From Aureococcus anophagefferens (taxonomy: Eukaryota; Sar; Pelagophyceae; Pelagomonadales; Pelagomonadaceae), in contig NW_008705606.1 in NCBI RefSeq assembly GCF_000186865.1, positions 80,387 through 96,035 of the forward strand: a DNA stretch of 15,649 bases, written 5' to 3'. Position 1 is the stretch's first letter; every line of letters begins with the position of its first letter. The position numbers were made by a program, and so were the translations under genes. Under the pieces are notes generated by a model that saw only the letters and a program-made list of their open reading frames with translations, was not told the origin of the DNA and did not search any database. Shown here piece after piece: positions 1-8,935 of the stretch.

Positions 1-163
1 AAAAAAAAAGTGACCATAGCTCGGGGGGTCCTCACCCCAAACGCCAGCATCTAGTGAGCCTATCGAAGCACTTGCTACTATAGTAGCAGGTGTAATAACT
101 AAGTCCAAAACGCCTGGTAGCGACCCACCAGGTGATACTCCGCCTCCTGCAGATGCAGGTTCA

Positions 164-580
164 ATGGAAGACAATGATCCGAATGCTTACAGCGGCAGTT
201 CATTTAGTATGCCTCCCCGTGTCGGAGTTTACTATCTCGTTAGTCTACTAACTAATTATTACCATACCCTAGTCAAGAGTCAGGCTGAGGGCAAATTACC
301 GCCATATTTTGGTCTGTCTATGCCCCCAATCCCTCCCCCATCCCCAGCTCCACCTCGAAGTGTGCCTCTAGCCGTCATAGAAAATTGTATGCCATGCGCT
401 TCGCAGAGCATGGGCGAGTCGCCTCTTTCGGCGTGCAATGCGGGTGTCTCGGGGCATACGATCGTCCCAGCTTCCTCCGCTGGACACCGCGTGCTGGCAT
501 GTCGATGTATGTTCGAGTCGCGGCGGCCGGCAAATTGGGCGTGTCACAAAGGGAGGGCGTTTATGTACGGGAATGGCTGA
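164..580 (+). CDS. Doubtful proline-rich hypothetical ORF
   Basis: I do not recognise this ORF. It runs 138 residues from an ATG, and the same frame is open upstream to an in-frame stop at 17-19, so the real coding stretch could be an exon that begins earlier. The first third is rich in Pro, Ser, Asp and Gly. It is followed by a hydrophobic, tyrosine-containing stretch (YYLVSLLTNYY) and a proline run (PPIPPPSPAPP). After about position 360 the composition changes to Cys- and Arg-containing sequence with no evident domain, so the coding part may stop or splice there. Overlapping frames on both strands are also open. It may be a 3' exon, a repeat-derived frame or chance. Confidence 0.2.
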   Translation: MEDNDPNAYSGSSFSMPPRVGVYYLVSLLTNYYHTLVKSQAEGKLPPYFGLSMPPIPPPSPAPPRSVPLAVIENCMPCASQSMGESPLSACNAGVSGHTIVPASSAGHRVLACRCMFESRRPANWACHKGRAFMYGNG

Positions 581-1094
581 TGAGGCCTGAAATAAGACCA
601 TCCAAACCGCTGGATGCCCCGCTGGACGCGAGGGGGGTCGCGGCTTCGAATCTCCCTTCCGCGAAGCGGTGCGGACGGCGCGGACGGCGCGGACGGCGCG
701 GGCGGCGAGTAAAGACCACGCCTCTCTCTCTCCCCGAGGGGGCGCTGGCTAACGAAGCCAGGCCAGTTGTCCCTGCGGGGGGTCTCAAACAGTAGCACCG
801 TCGTAACGGCAATTATCTCAATCGCCGCGCTAAGATGAGCGCCGCACTGCTTGGTCGGATTTAGTCTGCCCTCTGCGAAGCACGGAGGCAGCTAGCTATT
901 GACCAGCGCCCTTGCGCTGCAGCGGGAAGTCAAGACAGAGAGCAGGCTGGGAGGAAGGCGGGGATGTGCAGCTATAGTGGCCCGTGGAACTGACCGCGAT
1001 GAGGTCCATAATCCCAGCTGCCGATCTCCAATCGAATCTCCCAGCCCGCTCTCTGTCGTATCTTCTTGTATACTGTCTCATTTGATATTCGATC
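581..1094. other. Intergenic stretch without a supportable gene
   Basis: This interval contains the short GC-rich tandem at 671-706 and otherwise unremarkable mixed-composition DNA. Short open frames exist on both strands, but they overlap each other, lack recognisable domains and follow GC-rich stretches where stops are rare. It probably includes the 3' flank of the minus-strand gene that ends at 1095. Confidence 0.5.
671..706. repeat. 9-bp GC-rich tandem repeat, four units
   Basis: Four tandem copies of a 9-bp unit, GCGGACGGC, the last with one substitution (GCGGGCGGC). In the plus strand it reads as an Arg/Gly-rich stretch in a doubtful open frame. A simple minisatellite is the best explanation. 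Confidence 0.85.
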
Positions 1095-3302
1095 TTAGCA
1101 ACCAAATCCTCTTCGTCTACGGACCTTTGCTCCTCCCCCCTTCCTAGTAAGCATATGCACCTTGCAATAATTATCTTCTACGCCAATTATACGCTTGAGG
1201 CACTCGTTGCGGGCAATCTCACTTTTCTCATTAACTCGGTTGCGTATCTTGTGGAGCAGGATGCTGCTGGCACGGGCGGCAAGCTTCCTACCGCGCAAGT
1301 GGAGTTCATATTTGCTCCTGAACTGAGCAATATCGATCACATTAGAAGCCTCACGTGTGGTGTCCATTTCCGTGGTGTCATCAGTAGATTGCTGGAGTTC
1401 TGTTCTGCTGTCAACGCCATGATCAGCGATGCATGCCTCGCCAAGGAAGACCTGTGGCGCTATAAATCCATCGTCAGTGGTGCACGCCACGCTACTGTGT
1501 ATCGGTTGCTGCACGCATGGGTCGAGAATGCAGAGGAGTTGGCGAATCGCATCATGTCGGAGCTTTTCAAATGCATTGAGCCTGAGACTTCTACTAGGCG
1601 GCTGCTGTGCACGAGCGCACTGTACTGGCAACTCAAGTGTCAAGCATATGAAGCGGTTTTCTGAGTTTCGATGCGATCTCCAAGCTCCATAGAAATCATT
1701 CTTATTGCGCACGGAGCGGCATCCAGCACGTGTAACATGCCAGTTGACAAAGCGATTCTTATCATCCAGACCTGGAGGGAGGATCTGCGCATGATCGTTG
1801 ACCGCAACTTGGCGATCGAGGGTTACCCGGACCGTCATTTTCGATAACCTAGCACAGTCCTGATTCTGAAGATCTGCGAAAGTGGCGCGCTTGAGTTCCT
1901 CGATAATGCCATCGCGACACCGCATAAAGCGTCGACGTATTCCGATAGTAAGTGCCGATTGAAGTCTGGTTTTGCTTTCATCGCATCTAGAATGCATATC
2001 CTCCGACCCAGAGGGTACTGTACGGATAAGCGCCTTGTTAATATTGGCAACTACCCGGAGTAGAATCGTGCGCTTCAGCGAGGAAGATTGACCCTCGATA
2101 GCAACAAGAAGCTGTGTGCAGCAAGCTGCAAGCTTGAGCGCTTGCTTCCTTCTAGGATCCTGGATTTGGTGCTGGAATGCACCCGCGTGCGATGGCCGCC
2201 ATGTCGGCGTCATTGGGTCCTTACGAAATGTACCTTCGGTAGGTAGGCAGATCTTATGTTCTGCGAAGATGCGTGCCTTGTCCCCATCAGAAAGTGCGGC
2301 GATACCCTCGAGTTGTTGTTTATTTCCACAAGCCGAGGCGACATCAGTAGGAAGCGACCTAGCCTCTATGTGCCCACTCGAAGTGACAAATGTTTGCACG
2401 TCCAGCTCGCTTGAGTATGACTCAGCGAGACATTCCGCGTCACAGATGCTGGGATCACTAGCATAGAGACGGATTCGTAGCAATCGTAGAGCCTGATGGA
2501 GAGAGTCCTTGTTATGCATGCAGCACGTCGAAGGCAATCTACGAAAGAGACAGGCGTTGCGACAAGAGAATTCGCCATTGTTGACACGCTCGTTGTCATC
2601 ATCAAAGCATTGCAATGTTCCCAATGTAACCACAGTGAGAATGAAGAAGACGGCATTGGGGAAGTGAGCACCATCCCGCCCCTTAAGGATGCCCCCACCT
2701 CGCCAAAGCTCCCGTTCCGTCTCTTTTGGTATCATCTGTGGGGTTTTGCACAAAGTGCGTTGGGAAACTGTGGGCTTTTGCGTTTTCTCTCGACAAAGTC
2801 TGACGCCCACGGCGGAAATGAGTCCATCTGGGCCTGCTTTGATCTCTGCCAAAACTTTCCGGTTCTTAATTCCTGCCGGGAGTGAACTGGGTCGCCCGGC
2901 TAAGAGACCCAGGGCTAAGGCTTCCTCTGCTCTACGTAGCGTTTCTATCAGAGAATTCTTCAATGGTGATGTGTATAATCCGGCCTTCGGGGCCACCACA
3001 AGCCATTCCTCGAGGTTCCAAACGGCACTTGAAGACAGGGCACGCCTCTGCACCACGGCATTTTCCGACAAGACTGACACTAGAAGCACGGCAGACGCGC
3101 GACGGACCATTGGGCGTGGATGACTTGCAGCCAAGTCAGACAATGTCTTCAGCTCATGCCCCTCGCACGCAGGATACACACAGCCCTGATGCCGTAACAT
3201 TGTTGCAGCCTTAATTGCTAGCACCAGCTTATCGAAGATCACGTCATCCTCCGCATGGTACTGTCGAGCCGCGGTGACCACATCACGCCATGCTCGCTGC
3301 AT
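1095..3302 (-). CDS. Hypothetical protein with faint TFIIS-like regions
   Basis: A 735-residue ORF in DNA of near-balanced composition, too long to be chance. The frame opens slightly upstream, but the first ATG is at 3300-3302. What is seen: residues about 20-80 are helical-looking, with a pattern resembling the TFIIS N-terminal domain (LKTLSDLAASHPRPMVRRAS). The last ~150 residues contain LRHDAIRQLLCIL and, later, SSILLHKIRNRVNEKSEIAR, which recall the TFIIS central domain. No C-terminal TFIIS zinc ribbon is present. The middle is Cys-, Ser- and Arg-rich without a recognisable fold. With introns near 50 bp elsewhere in the window, parts of this frame could be unspliced intron read through. 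Assignment to transcription elongation is inference from weak resemblance; hypothetical protein is the safe name. It is divergent from the gene starting at 3534. Confidence 0.6.
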   Translation of the reverse strand: MQRAWRDVVTAARQYHAEDDVIFDKLVLAIKAATMLRHQGCVYPACEGHELKTLSDLAASHPRPMVRRASAVLLVSVLSENAVVQRRALSSSAVWNLEEWLVVAPKAGLYTSPLKNSLIETLRRAEEALALGLLAGRPSSLPAGIKNRKVLAEIKAGPDGLISAVGVRLCREKTQKPTVSQRTLCKTPQMIPKETERELWRGGGILKGRDGAHFPNAVFFILTVVTLGTLQCFDDDNERVNNGEFSCRNACLFRRLPSTCCMHNKDSLHQALRLLRIRLYASDPSICDAECLAESYSSELDVQTFVTSSGHIEARSLPTDVASACGNKQQLEGIAALSDGDKARIFAEHKICLPTEGTFRKDPMTPTWRPSHAGAFQHQIQDPRRKQALKLAACCTQLLVAIEGQSSSLKRTILLRVVANINKALIRTVPSGSEDMHSRCDESKTRLQSALTIGIRRRFMRCRDGIIEELKRATFADLQNQDCARLSKMTVRVTLDRQVAVNDHAQILPPGLDDKNRFVNWHVTRAGCRSVRNKNDFYGAWRSHRNSENRFICLTLELPVQCARAQQPPSRSLRLNAFEKLRHDAIRQLLCILDPCVQQPIHSSVACTTDDGFIAPQVFLGEACIADHGVDSRTELQQSTDDTTEMDTTREASNVIDIAQFRSKYELHLRGRKLAARASSILLHKIRNRVNEKSEIARNECLKRIIGVEDNYCKVHMLTRKGGGAKVRRRRGFGC

Positions 3303-3533
3303 GGACGGCAATTGGACGGCGCCCGATACACGAAGATACTCTAGAGTAATAATTGCCTCCGCGGTAAAATTTTACTACAATTATTATTGTGCCATCCAAG
3401 CTGCGTTGGCCTTCATTCCTGGCATAACCAATCGAGCTCAGCCTCCCCGTGTGCGGGGAGCTTGCCTGCTTGTTTAGCTAGGCCATATGGTACCGCCTTA
3501 AGGCAATTACTGGATAAGAACTTAATTAACGCA
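3303..3533. promoter_or_regulatory. Putative bidirectional promoter region
   Basis: These 231 bp separate the ATG of the minus-strand 735-residue ORF from the first ATG of the plus-strand 446-residue ORF, so both promoters must lie here or within the genes. It holds an AT-rich patch at about 3364-3388 (AAAATTTTACTACAATTATT) that could serve as a core promoter element. No canonical factor site can be assigned from sequence alone. Confidence 0.35.
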
Positions 3534-4874
3534 ATGCATCGAGAAACAACGACAAACGCACCGTCGTGTATGGCATTTGCCCGGCGCCGCAGTATCTCGA
3601 TCGATGGTCAATCTAGCAAAGGCCAGCGACTGCTACGGGCCACGCAGCGTCGTGCAGCACGTATAACTGGTTTCCTGAGGAGTAATAACGCAACTCGCCT
3701 TTCTCTCTTAATTCGACCACCCGGAGTGAAAGGCGCGCATGCAGAAACTCATCCACAAAGAAGTTCTATCACGCCAGTCGAAATGATCAGGCGGGAAAAG
3801 TCTCGTCAGGAGTATGGGACGGATTCGCTGTTTAGACTGCAAAATCAGACCATGACTGAACTTAAAAAGCTAGGAGGGATTTTCGCGTCGGTCAGCGCAG
3901 GGTCAGACGTGGCATACCTACACGCAGCGCAGTCGAGACTTTATAGTCACGCAACATCTGATGCATACAACGGGATCAACCGCACTCAGGCACGCTCGCA
4001 AACTGTCATAGGGACCACAATCGTAACACGGGAAATGCACCGCGCACGGCCAGCCACGGCCCCGACCATCCGTAAGGTCACTACCCTACGGAAACGCCCC
4101 TCCCCCGTCGACAGCAACAGCGGATATGGTAAGTACGTCGACTTTCGTGAGTACTTGAAGCGCGAGGAAACAAGTCACAAACGCCAAGATTTTGAAGCAT
4201 CTGACAAAAGGGGAACCGCTGTTGGAGACGATCGTCGAGCGGGCGCTCATGTTTCAAACGTTGGCGTGTGCAAACCACCGCGCAATCTCGGTAAGTTAAG
4301 CGGAAGGTGGGGTAGCTACCTCACAGCACAGTCCATGCACGCTCCAAGCCACAACGAGGTGGCTCACCCAAGACTGATCAGCAACTCACTAAGCCATGCC
4401 ATGCTTGGTCCCCGCCATCATACGTCGCGTTTCGCCGAGCTCCACCACCATGTGGCACGACCTCTCTCAGCGGCCGCAGTCAAACGAAACTCGAAGCTAA
4501 ACATCTCCGGCAATGAACGCACCGGCACACTACTCTCCCCGATCAATTCCCAACTCTATCCCTCCGAGGCATCGAGGCATCTTGGAGGTAGCTACTGTGG
4601 ACTCGGCCGGGAGGGCCTAGGAATCAGCACCACTTCACCAAATATTTCCTCGATCGCCATACCCCAAAGCCAGCAGTCAGGCGCAACACGTGTGCGGGGT
4701 ATTGCAATGTACCACAGCGTTACCTCCAAAGGCAAAGAACACATCACCTCTGATCCCCCAGATTTTGAAGATGCTTCGCATCTTAGCCTCTCGGATGGCG
4801 AGCTTTCTTGTGCTTCGAACAGTCTAGCCGAGTCGGTCGCTTCGCCCTGGGGACATCTAGAGAGGGGTAGCTAG
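3534..4874 (+). CDS. Hypothetical basic, disordered protein with an RPATAP motif
   Basis: A 446-residue ORF. The open frame extends upstream to about 3387 without any ATG, so 3534, the first ATG, is the chosen start. The protein is rich in Ser, Arg, His and Thr, has no predicted membrane segment or signal peptide, and looks largely disordered. A short RPATAP motif (about residues 172-177) sits in a basic context. Arg-Pro-x-x-Ala-Pro motifs of this kind are frequent in flagellar and cytoskeletal proteins, which only hints at a role. A likely helical stretch is near TELKKLGGIFASVSAGSDVA. The C-terminus is acidic and serine-rich (LSLSDGELSCASNS). No catalytic motif is visible. The length in balanced-composition DNA supports a real gene; function unknown. 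Confidence 0.5.
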   Translation: MHRETTTNAPSCMAFARRRSISIDGQSSKGQRLLRATQRRAARITGFLRSNNATRLSLLIRPPGVKGAHAETHPQRSSITPVEMIRREKSRQEYGTDSLFRLQNQTMTELKKLGGIFASVSAGSDVAYLHAAQSRLYSHATSDAYNGINRTQARSQTVIGTTIVTREMHRARPATAPTIRKVTTLRKRPSPVDSNSGYGKYVDFREYLKREETSHKRQDFEASDKRGTAVGDDRRAGAHVSNVGVCKPPRNLGKLSGRWGSYLTAQSMHAPSHNEVAHPRLISNSLSHAMLGPRHHTSRFAELHHHVARPLSAAAVKRNSKLNISGNERTGTLLSPINSQLYPSEASRHLGGSYCGLGREGLGISTTSPNISSIAIPQSQQSGATRVRGIAMYHSVTSKGKEHITSDPPDFEDASHLSLSDGELSCASNSLAESVASPWGHLERGS

Positions 4875-4962
4875 GCCAGTGGGGGCATCCGATGCAGCGG
4901 CTCCGGAACTTGGCGCGGCGCTCGGTCTGTGGGCCTTGCCGCGCCTCGGGCCCGGCTGCGAG

Positions 4963-5166
4963 TTACGTGGTAAACACTATCGGCGGTCGAAGATGGCTTA
5001 ACGCGTCCATCATCGTCAACACGTAACAATTCTGGTGCTCTGTAGTGCGTCGCAGTGGCCCCACCAAGTCTATGGAGAGTAGACTCCCACTATGTTGGTG
5101 CAGGGTTTGCTGCAGTTTGCCCGCCTTTTTCGGCACCCAACTTTTAGCCTTGCGGCACCACGCTCT
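4963..5166 (-). pseudogene. LTR-retrotransposon integrase fragment (relic)
   Basis: The minus strand reads CRKAKSWVPKKAGK, then a spacer, then SIDLVGPLRRTTEHQNCYVL and TMMDALS. This is the junction between the zinc-binding domain and the catalytic core of retroviral-type integrases. The Asp at 5068-5070 corresponds to the first residue of the D,D-35-E triad, and Asp-Leu-Val-Gly-Pro-Leu followed by Tyr-Val-Leu-Thr-Met-Met-Asp is typical of Ty3/gypsy-type elements. It has no ATG, loses similarity after MMDALS and stops at 4963, and lacks the second Asp, the Glu, reverse transcriptase and RNase H. One of the expected zinc-ligand cysteines is also absent. It is a short dead remnant, unrelated in position and strand to the element at the right end of the window. 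Confidence 0.75.
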
Positions 5167-5179
5167 GTGACTCGAAGAC

Positions 5180-5223
5180 GACCGAAAGTCGGGTCGGGGG
5201 AGACCGAAAGTCGGGTCGGGGGA
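5180..5223. repeat. Two perfect 22-bp tandem units
   Basis: A 22-bp unit starting GACCGAAAGTCGGGTC is repeated twice without a mismatch. Each unit can form a small hairpin (CCGA, three-base loop, TCGG). It directly borders the integrase relic and may mark an insertion or rearrangement edge. Confidence 0.85.
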
Positions 5224-6558
5224 AGTTGCCGCGCCCCATTCCACCCCCTGAGGCTGCCCGTTTGCGTCGCCTCGCAATCGTCCGGATGTCGCGTCTTTTT
5301 ATGTGCCCCGGGCCGACCGGCATGTTTGCGGACCTCAAAGCCACTGGGATCGTGGACCGCACCGTGACGGGGGCTGCCCCCGTGGATGACGAGAACGGCC
5401 GTAAATGGTGAGGGGCGACCGACGAGGGGACCAGCTTAGTTCCAGGGGTCGAGCCGGCCGCGCGACCTCGAGTAAACACCCCTTTTGATGCCCCTCCCGA
5501 GTGGTCTGTCAAGGCCCGCACGGCCCGAACCCTCATGCATTGCGCGGTAAGCACCGTGTCGCCCGCGGCGCCGCGCGCCTCCCGGACGTAGGGCGTGATA
5601 TGGTCATATGGAAGCTAGCACCAAGGGGGGGGTACCCGGCCCCTGATACAGGGCCCGGGCCTCCTCTGCCGGAGGCGGTGAGGTTCGGCCGCGCGTGCAC
5701 GCACGCGCGCGCTTTCGTGAGGTCACGAGTCATACACGGTACCAAGGACGTCGAAAATGAAACCGGAACGTCGGATTTGTCCTGAGGTGTACGAGGGGCG
5801 ACCTAATTCGTCGCGGAAAGTGACATCGCGGATTTTGGCCTGGCTGGGCCTGTGACGACCGCGGACGTGTCCCAGGAGGCTCTCCTCTCCTTCAAAGTTT
5901 TCCGACTCAGGCTGAGTCCTCCAAAGTACTGAGATCCTCCCCCCCCGGCGCTAACGCCAGTAGGCCAGTCCATGTAACTCTCGCAGCTGCCCCTGGTCAT
6001 CGGCGAAGTGCATGGTGCCGTCGCTCTACTACCTCGCGCACGGCCGCCGATGCGCCACGAGCACGTCCGGTTCGACGGGCAATCCGTCGGCGTCGCTGCT
6101 GCCGCGGAGCAGCCCGTCGCTCGGGTCGTCGGCCGAGGAGAGGACGGTCGCCGAGCTCGCCGCGCTCGCCCCCCCCGCCCTCCGCGTCGTGCTTGCCCTC
6201 GGGTTCGCGGCGGGCGGTTGGGTGTGCGCTTTTCTGACGCGGTGCGCTGACCGTGGCGACGCCGTCTTCCTCGCCGCCCCTACCAACCAGCACGAAATGC
6301 CGCACAGAGTCCTGCTAGTAGCATCGCATAAGTACCACTGACCGGGGCGTGCCCGCAACAGCCCGCACGCGCGGCACAGCTGCAACGGCCGGTGCCTGAT
6401 ATTGTGCTAGAGCAAACCAGGATTATTTCGAATAGTTAGGATCGACATGCCGCGGTCCCCAAGTGTTCCCCGGGTAGAAGTGGGCGCGCGCAGCGCACTC
6501 CAGGGAGCCCAGGAAGTCCGGGCAGGCCAGTACTTGAAATTGCCAACATCCCAACCGG
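5224..6558. other. GC-rich stretch without a supportable gene
   Basis: Overlapping open frames occur on both strands but none has a recognisable domain. The best is plus 6012-6341, an ATG-started frame of 109 residues with a hydrophobic segment around ALRVVLALGFAAGGWVCAFL; it could be a gene fragment but is unsupported. A minus frame at 6029-6385 has several cysteines but starts without ATG. The stretch also contains G-runs (about 5624-5631), a C-run (about 5938-5946), a small perfect hairpin near 5659-5676 (GCCTCC, six-base loop, GGAGGC) and an alternating purine-pyrimidine tract at 5691-5712. The last ~150 bases before 6559 are probably the 3' flank of the USP gene. Confidence 0.45.
5691..5712. 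other. Alternating purine-pyrimidine tract (Z-DNA prone)
   Basis: Twenty-two consecutive bases alternate purine and pyrimidine, mostly CG and CA/TG steps. Such tracts can adopt left-handed DNA under supercoiling. No function can be inferred here. Confidence 0.6.
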
Positions 6559-8349
6559 CTAGCTAGCTACCGCCATGACCTTGCGAATGTAGAAGAGAAG
6601 GTACCCTTCACTATGCTTGACAGTTTCTAGATCGACATGTTTTATGCTATGGTCATCACAAAGGAACCAGAGACCGCCGTCTTTGACAAAAGATGTATAG
6701 TGGCCTTTGTTTGCGTCGCCATGGTGGTTAACAACAGCATTCAATTCATAGAGATGGGGTGTTGGCAATGAAGATTTGTTATTGGCTTTCGCACGCCATT
6801 TCGAAAGGAACGGACCAAGATCAAGAGGACTGTCGGTTGGGAAATCGACCACTTCTGTAACTTTCCTTGATCCGAGGGCGTCGAAACGCTTCAGATGGAC
6901 GATGAGAACATTTGGAAGCGCCTCGATGGTGAGCTGCTTCTCTCGCTTCACAGCTGCACCACAACCACTGCAGATGTGTGCATCTACAAGAACTTCCACA
7001 GATGTAAAGTGGGCTAGGCAGTCCTCCAAACACAGTGGCCTAGCTGGTTCTGCATCCACATTTTGCCCTATGAGAATTGTGCTATTTTCTACCTTTAACC
7101 CCATTACACTGAAACCGGCTCGCAGTGTCGCCGACAGGGACGCTCAAGTCAAAGAATGGTTCAGTATATGAGCTTGTAGTACCACATGCTGTGCAGACCT
7201 ATGATGCACCTGACATCAAACGCGACTGCGCTGAAGTGCACAGTAGTGTTGTACAACATCGGATCGGAAAAGACCCCGAAAGGTCTTGTGGATGAAACTT
7301 ATTGAGTTATGTGCTTGATCTCGGCTACAGTGCATCAAAAGTCCGTCCAGGAGAATCATGAGAAATTCGTGAGCATCGCGTTGCCCATAGCCAATCATGA
7401 GATCAGTAAGTTTCCACGCTGTGTACAATAAGCGGTGTGGGACAATTGGGTCAGCAGTGCGTTGTGCTCCGTCCCTGTGTTCAAAAATGGCCGCAAAGAA
7501 ATATGCCAACTCGCATGAGATGCATGTCTCTGAAATCCACAATTTGTCAGGCTTCGTGCGCTCGGAATCGCCACAGGCAACAATTGTTTTCCCGAGGCAA
7601 GCTCTCGATGCGCAGCCACGTTCGAGGAAGTATGCTTGGCTGGCTGGATTGTGGATTAAAACTTGAAGGATGCATGACATGAAACATGTATTTCCCATGT
7701 TGACAAGTCCTCGAAGGCCTCGGCCTCCCCATTCACGTTTGTCTGGCTCGCCTTTGAAGTGCTGAAGGCAGGGAATATCACCCAAGGCACGCTCTGGCCA
7801 GATAGTCGACTTTGTTTTCAACGAGGTCGCCTCTACGCATGCGGAACTTTCCACGAAATAATTGTAATTCGGACACCTATATTTAGCACGGAGTTGAGTC
7901 CAGATATAACCCGCGAAACCACAAACAGACCTCGCGAGCCTGATCGAGGGGCTATCTAACCGACTTTGGAAGCAGTCATCGCTGACAAAATCACCACAGC
8001 GACCACAGTAGAGCTCAAATCGGCCTACGTGAGCAGCGAGCCAATGACTGGCATCCATTGTAAAATGGAGCTGCCCATGTCTTCCCGAGCCCCGCAGTCC
8101 ATCCTGTGCAATGAAAGGGTTCCAGCAGCCGACATGACCACAGTGAAGGCAAACTAGAACATCGTGACCTCGTGTGAGGCGTGCGTATCCACACGTCATA
8201 CATGGAGCTGGCGATGATAAACAAAATCGAGGTGATGTGTCCCGCAAAGCATTGAAGTGCGAAAGAAGTTGAGATAGTTCATAACAACCGACGCCGAGCA
8301 GATGACTACACGGCGACTTCTTCCTGAGATTGCGACCGCGCGCACTCAT
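6559..8349 (-). CDS. USP22/Ubp8-type ubiquitin carboxyl-terminal hydrolase (SAGA-type deubiquitinase)
   Basis: Cysteine protease that removes ubiquitin; USP22/Ubp8 acts on monoubiquitinated histone H2B in the nuclear SAGA complex. Three exons are inferred: 8349-7255, 7198-7093 and 7043-6559, giving 561 residues, close to USP22 (525). Residues about 50-118 form a ZnF-UBP domain (CMTCG; CLHCGHVGCW; HWLAAHV; LYCGRCGDFVSDD). The peptidase domain begins at GLRGLVNMGNTCFMSC with catalytic Cys222, followed by YGQRDAHEFL. A zinc ribbon uses C367/C370 (VCTACG, created by the first splice) and C425/C428 (CSGCG). VLIVHLKRF follows; the catalytic His is H515 in NKGHYTSF and the Asp is at D530/D531 in WFLCDD. 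The end, SEGYLLFY, matches the family. ATG at 8347-8349 precedes a short N-terminus and the zinc finger, so the gene looks complete and functional. The ZnF plus ribbon arrangement favours USP22/Ubp8 over other USPs; SAGA membership is inferred from family. Confidence 0.93.
7044..7092 (-). other. Intron 2 of the USP22-like gene (about 49 bp, boundaries approximate)
   Basis: The frame carrying VCTACGTTSSYTEPFFDLSV runs into a stop just after 7092, while the downstream frame carries LCLEDCLAHF. A GT-AG intron starting GTAGAAAA and ending AACCAG joins them in frame. Other GT and AG choices nearby would also work, so only the existence of the intron is firm. Confidence 0.6.
7199..7254 (-). other. 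Intron 1 of the USP22-like gene (56 bp)
   Basis: On the minus strand it begins GTACAAC and ends CATCATAG. Removing it joins Asp-Val to Val-Cys-Thr-Ala-Cys-Gly, restoring the conserved zinc-ribbon cysteine pair expected directly after the Phe-Arg-Ser-Asp-Val motif of USP22 proteins. Unspliced, the frame stops within the intron. Confidence 0.85.
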
Positions 8350-8935
8350 TTGATGACTCTAGTGGCTACGAGTGTACACCATATACACCGGCAGTCGTTC
8401 AGCCAGCCAGCTTAACTGCGCTTGCAGCTCTAGACCAAGCACGGGATGCACCCACCTCATCGCAACATCGATGAAAATATAGGAACCACCGTTCGCGAAA
8501 TTGCATTGAACGAGCACCACATTTTCCCCCCACCACCACTCACCTTGCAATGTGCGCGCAGCACTCACATCTGGTGAGTTTGGTGAGTCCTGGCCAGCGC
8601 AGGGCACTGGCGCGCAGCTCGGAGCCGACGGTCGCGCTCGCGTCGGACGACATGGGCGAGCGTGTGGTTTGCGATGAGCGCGACGACGGCGACGCGCACG
8701 GCAGGGCAGCCCTTCGCGGCCATGCCGGACACACGCCGACCGTGGTGCAGGTGACAATCGACTTGGGGTCCGGCAACAAATTTTATGTGAGTAGGGAGTG
8801 GGGGGCAGCCCCGGCAGCAGCGGCCCTCCTCGCTCACCCTCGGGACACGCGCACCGTGGTGCCGCACGCTTCGACGACGGGCGCGCCGCGGGGCTGTCGG
8901 GCCGGCGGCCTCGGCGCGGCGGCGCGGCTCGCGTT
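8350..8935. other. Upstream flank of the USP gene and left edge of the GC-rich zone
   Basis: The first ~200 bases after the USP start codon are of balanced composition and probably contain its promoter and 5' leader; no core element stands out. From about 8590 the DNA becomes strongly GC-rich. A plus frame from 8550 and minus frames to 9299 are open through this part, but neither has a recognisable domain. The direct repeat at 8573-8588 lies at the edge. Confidence 0.4.
8573..8588. repeat. 16-bp direct repeat, left copy
   Basis: GGTGAGTTTGGTGAGT, identical over 16 bases to the copy at 11106-11121. Internally it is nearly two copies of a 9-bp unit. The two copies bracket the GC-rich zone. Confidence 0.7.

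Noticed and set aside
1155..1664. Plus-strand 169-residue ORF opposite the 735-residue gene
   Set aside because: It lies wholly antisense to a much longer ORF and has no domain I could recognise.
5144..5554. Minus-strand frame with STGAAPV resembling a retroviral protease site
   Set aside because: The catalytic Asp is missing, and no other protease feature is present. It is probably chance in GC-rich DNA.
6029..6385. Cys-containing minus-strand frame near the USP 3' flank
   Set aside because: It starts at a TTG, has no consistent zinc-ligand spacing and overlaps other open frames.
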